From Bradyrhizobium forestalis (GTDB lineage: Bacteria; Pseudomonadota; Alphaproteobacteria; Rhizobiales; Xanthobacteraceae), in the NCBI RefSeq assembly GCF_002795245.1, contig NZ_PGVG01000024.1, positions 48,514-112,513 of the forward strand: a stretch of 64,000 nucleotides of DNA, in the 5' to 3' direction. Every line of letters begins with the position of its first letter. The stretch's first letter is position 1. A program made the position numbers and the translations under genes. Below are positions 63,479 to 64,000 of this stretch, one piece after another. A model generated the notes under the pieces. It saw only the letters and a program-made list of their open reading frames with translations, did no database searches and was not told where the DNA came from.

Positions 63479-64000
63479 ATGGATCGACTTCTGATGGACT
63501 CTGCGCAAGCTGTTGAAACCAAAGAGAAAGCCCCGGAAACCGAGGGCCTGCCGGCGATCGCATCCAGCCCCGAACGGTTCATCAACCGCGAGCTGTCCTG
63601 GCTGCATTTCAACCGCCGCGTCCTCGAGGAATCGGTCAATCCCAACCATCCCGTGCTGGAGCGGGTGCGATTCCTGTCGATTTCGGCGAATAACCTCGAC
63701 GAGTTCTTCATGGTCCGCGTCGCCGGCATCAAGGCCCAGGTGCGCGAGGGCATCGCGGAGCGCAGCCCCGACGGTCTGACGCCGTCGGAGCAACTCGCAC
63801 TGATCAACCGCACCGTCTCCCAGCTCGCCTCCGACCAGCAGGCGATCTGGCGCGACCTGCGCGGCACGCTGGCCGATGTCGGCATCGTGCTGGTGGACGG
63901 CAAGGACGTCACCAAGGCGGAACGGACCTGGGTCGAGGACTACTTCCTCAACAACGTCTTCCCGCTGCTGACGCCGCTCGCGATCGACCCCGCCCACCCC
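63479..64000 (+). CDS. ppk: Polyphosphate kinase, 3' end beyond window
   Basis: Transfers the terminal phosphate of ATP to polyphosphate. The reading frame is open from ATG 63479 to the last base. The first conserved block is RFINRELSWLHFNRRVLEES, then LERVRFLSISANNLDEFFMVRVAGIKAQV, followed by LLTPLAIDPAHP, which match the N-terminal domain of the PPK1 family. An alternative start is ATG 63494 (MDSAQAVE). The catalytic His and kinase part lie outside the window. It is in the usual alphaproteobacterial order after hda. Confidence 0.93.
   Translation, partial: MDRLLMDSAQAVETKEKAPETEGLPAIASSPERFINRELSWLHFNRRVLEESVNPNHPVLERVRFLSISANNLDEFFMVRVAGIKAQVREGIAERSPDGLTPSEQLALINRTVSQLASDQQAIWRDLRGTLADVGIVLVDGKDVTKAERTWVEDYFLNNVFPLLTPLAIDPAHP

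Noticed and set aside
1..64000. CRISPR arrays, tRNA or rRNA genes
   Set aside because: No regularly spaced short direct repeats with unique spacers, and no cloverleaf with conserved TTCGA-type arm and CCA end was recognised while reading.

Overview
The window looks like a chromosomal stretch of an alphaproteobacterium of the Bradyrhizobium type (family Nitrobacteraceae). The signs are high GC, a eukaryote-like glutamine synthetase II beside a small DUF2735 gene, a kynurenine operon, the purM-purN / pgsA-hda-ppk neighbourhood, and several dispersed palindromic repeats of the kind scattered through Bradyrhizobium intergenic DNA. The species is inferred from gene content, not from a search. No tRNA, rRNA, CRISPR array, phage or transposase gene was recognised.

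Layout. 1-5.3 kb: end of an esterase gene, cupin, PsiF-like protein, metallo-beta-lactamase hydrolase, ABC-F ATPase and a nucleoside phosphorylase-like protein. 5.3-8.9 kb: a sulfide/persulfide type cluster with an ArsR-rhodanese regulator, an overlapping palindromic operator, a persulfide-dioxygenase-like hydrolase, an MFS carrier, a SHOCT protein gene broken by an in-frame TGA, and a DsrE-like protein. 8.9-12.3 kb: a patch that looks more AT-rich, with two orphan ABC substrate-binding proteins, bounded by a 51-bp direct repeat derived from the 3' end of a GrlR-like gene. 12.2-15.7 kb: two double-domain GrlR-like genes around a ModA-like binding protein and a Sel1-repeat protein. 15.8-17.8 kb: glnII with an intrinsic terminator and a convincing sigma-54 promoter, and the divergent DUF2735 gene. 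17.8-23 kb: mixed housekeeping and accessory genes.

23-26 kb: a three-gene operon (arylformamidase, tryptophan 2,3-dioxygenase, kynureninase) that would convert tryptophan to anthranilate. 26-31 kb: an M20 peptidase, a divergent PNPOx-like/MocR pair and several small secreted proteins. 31-38 kb: CreA, an L,D-transpeptidase, a glutathione peroxidase, a polysaccharide deacetylase, a RibD/DHFR-like reductase, an AraC regulator and a DoxX protein. 38-47 kb: malic enzyme, a large membrane-anchored protein, aspS and selO. 47.7-51.8 kb: a translationally coupled metallophosphoesterase plus Ugp-like ABC importer lacking its ATPase. 52-64 kb: rnd, a class III aminotransferase, an isochorismatase-fold protein without the catalytic Cys, two GNAT-like genes divergent from a LysR gene, an autotransporter-type barrel, a cold-shock gene, purM-purN, and the divergent pgsA-hda-ppk series, with ppk running off the end.

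Several very small genes were read directly from the sequence: 49 aa at 13194, 54 aa at 30611, 56 aa with a TTG start at 55139, and perhaps 36 aa at 51975. The window is largely ordinary core genome. The parts most worth a second look are the sulfur cluster with its operator and broken SHOCT gene, the GrlR-like family with its duplicated tail, and the dispersed palindromic repeat families.
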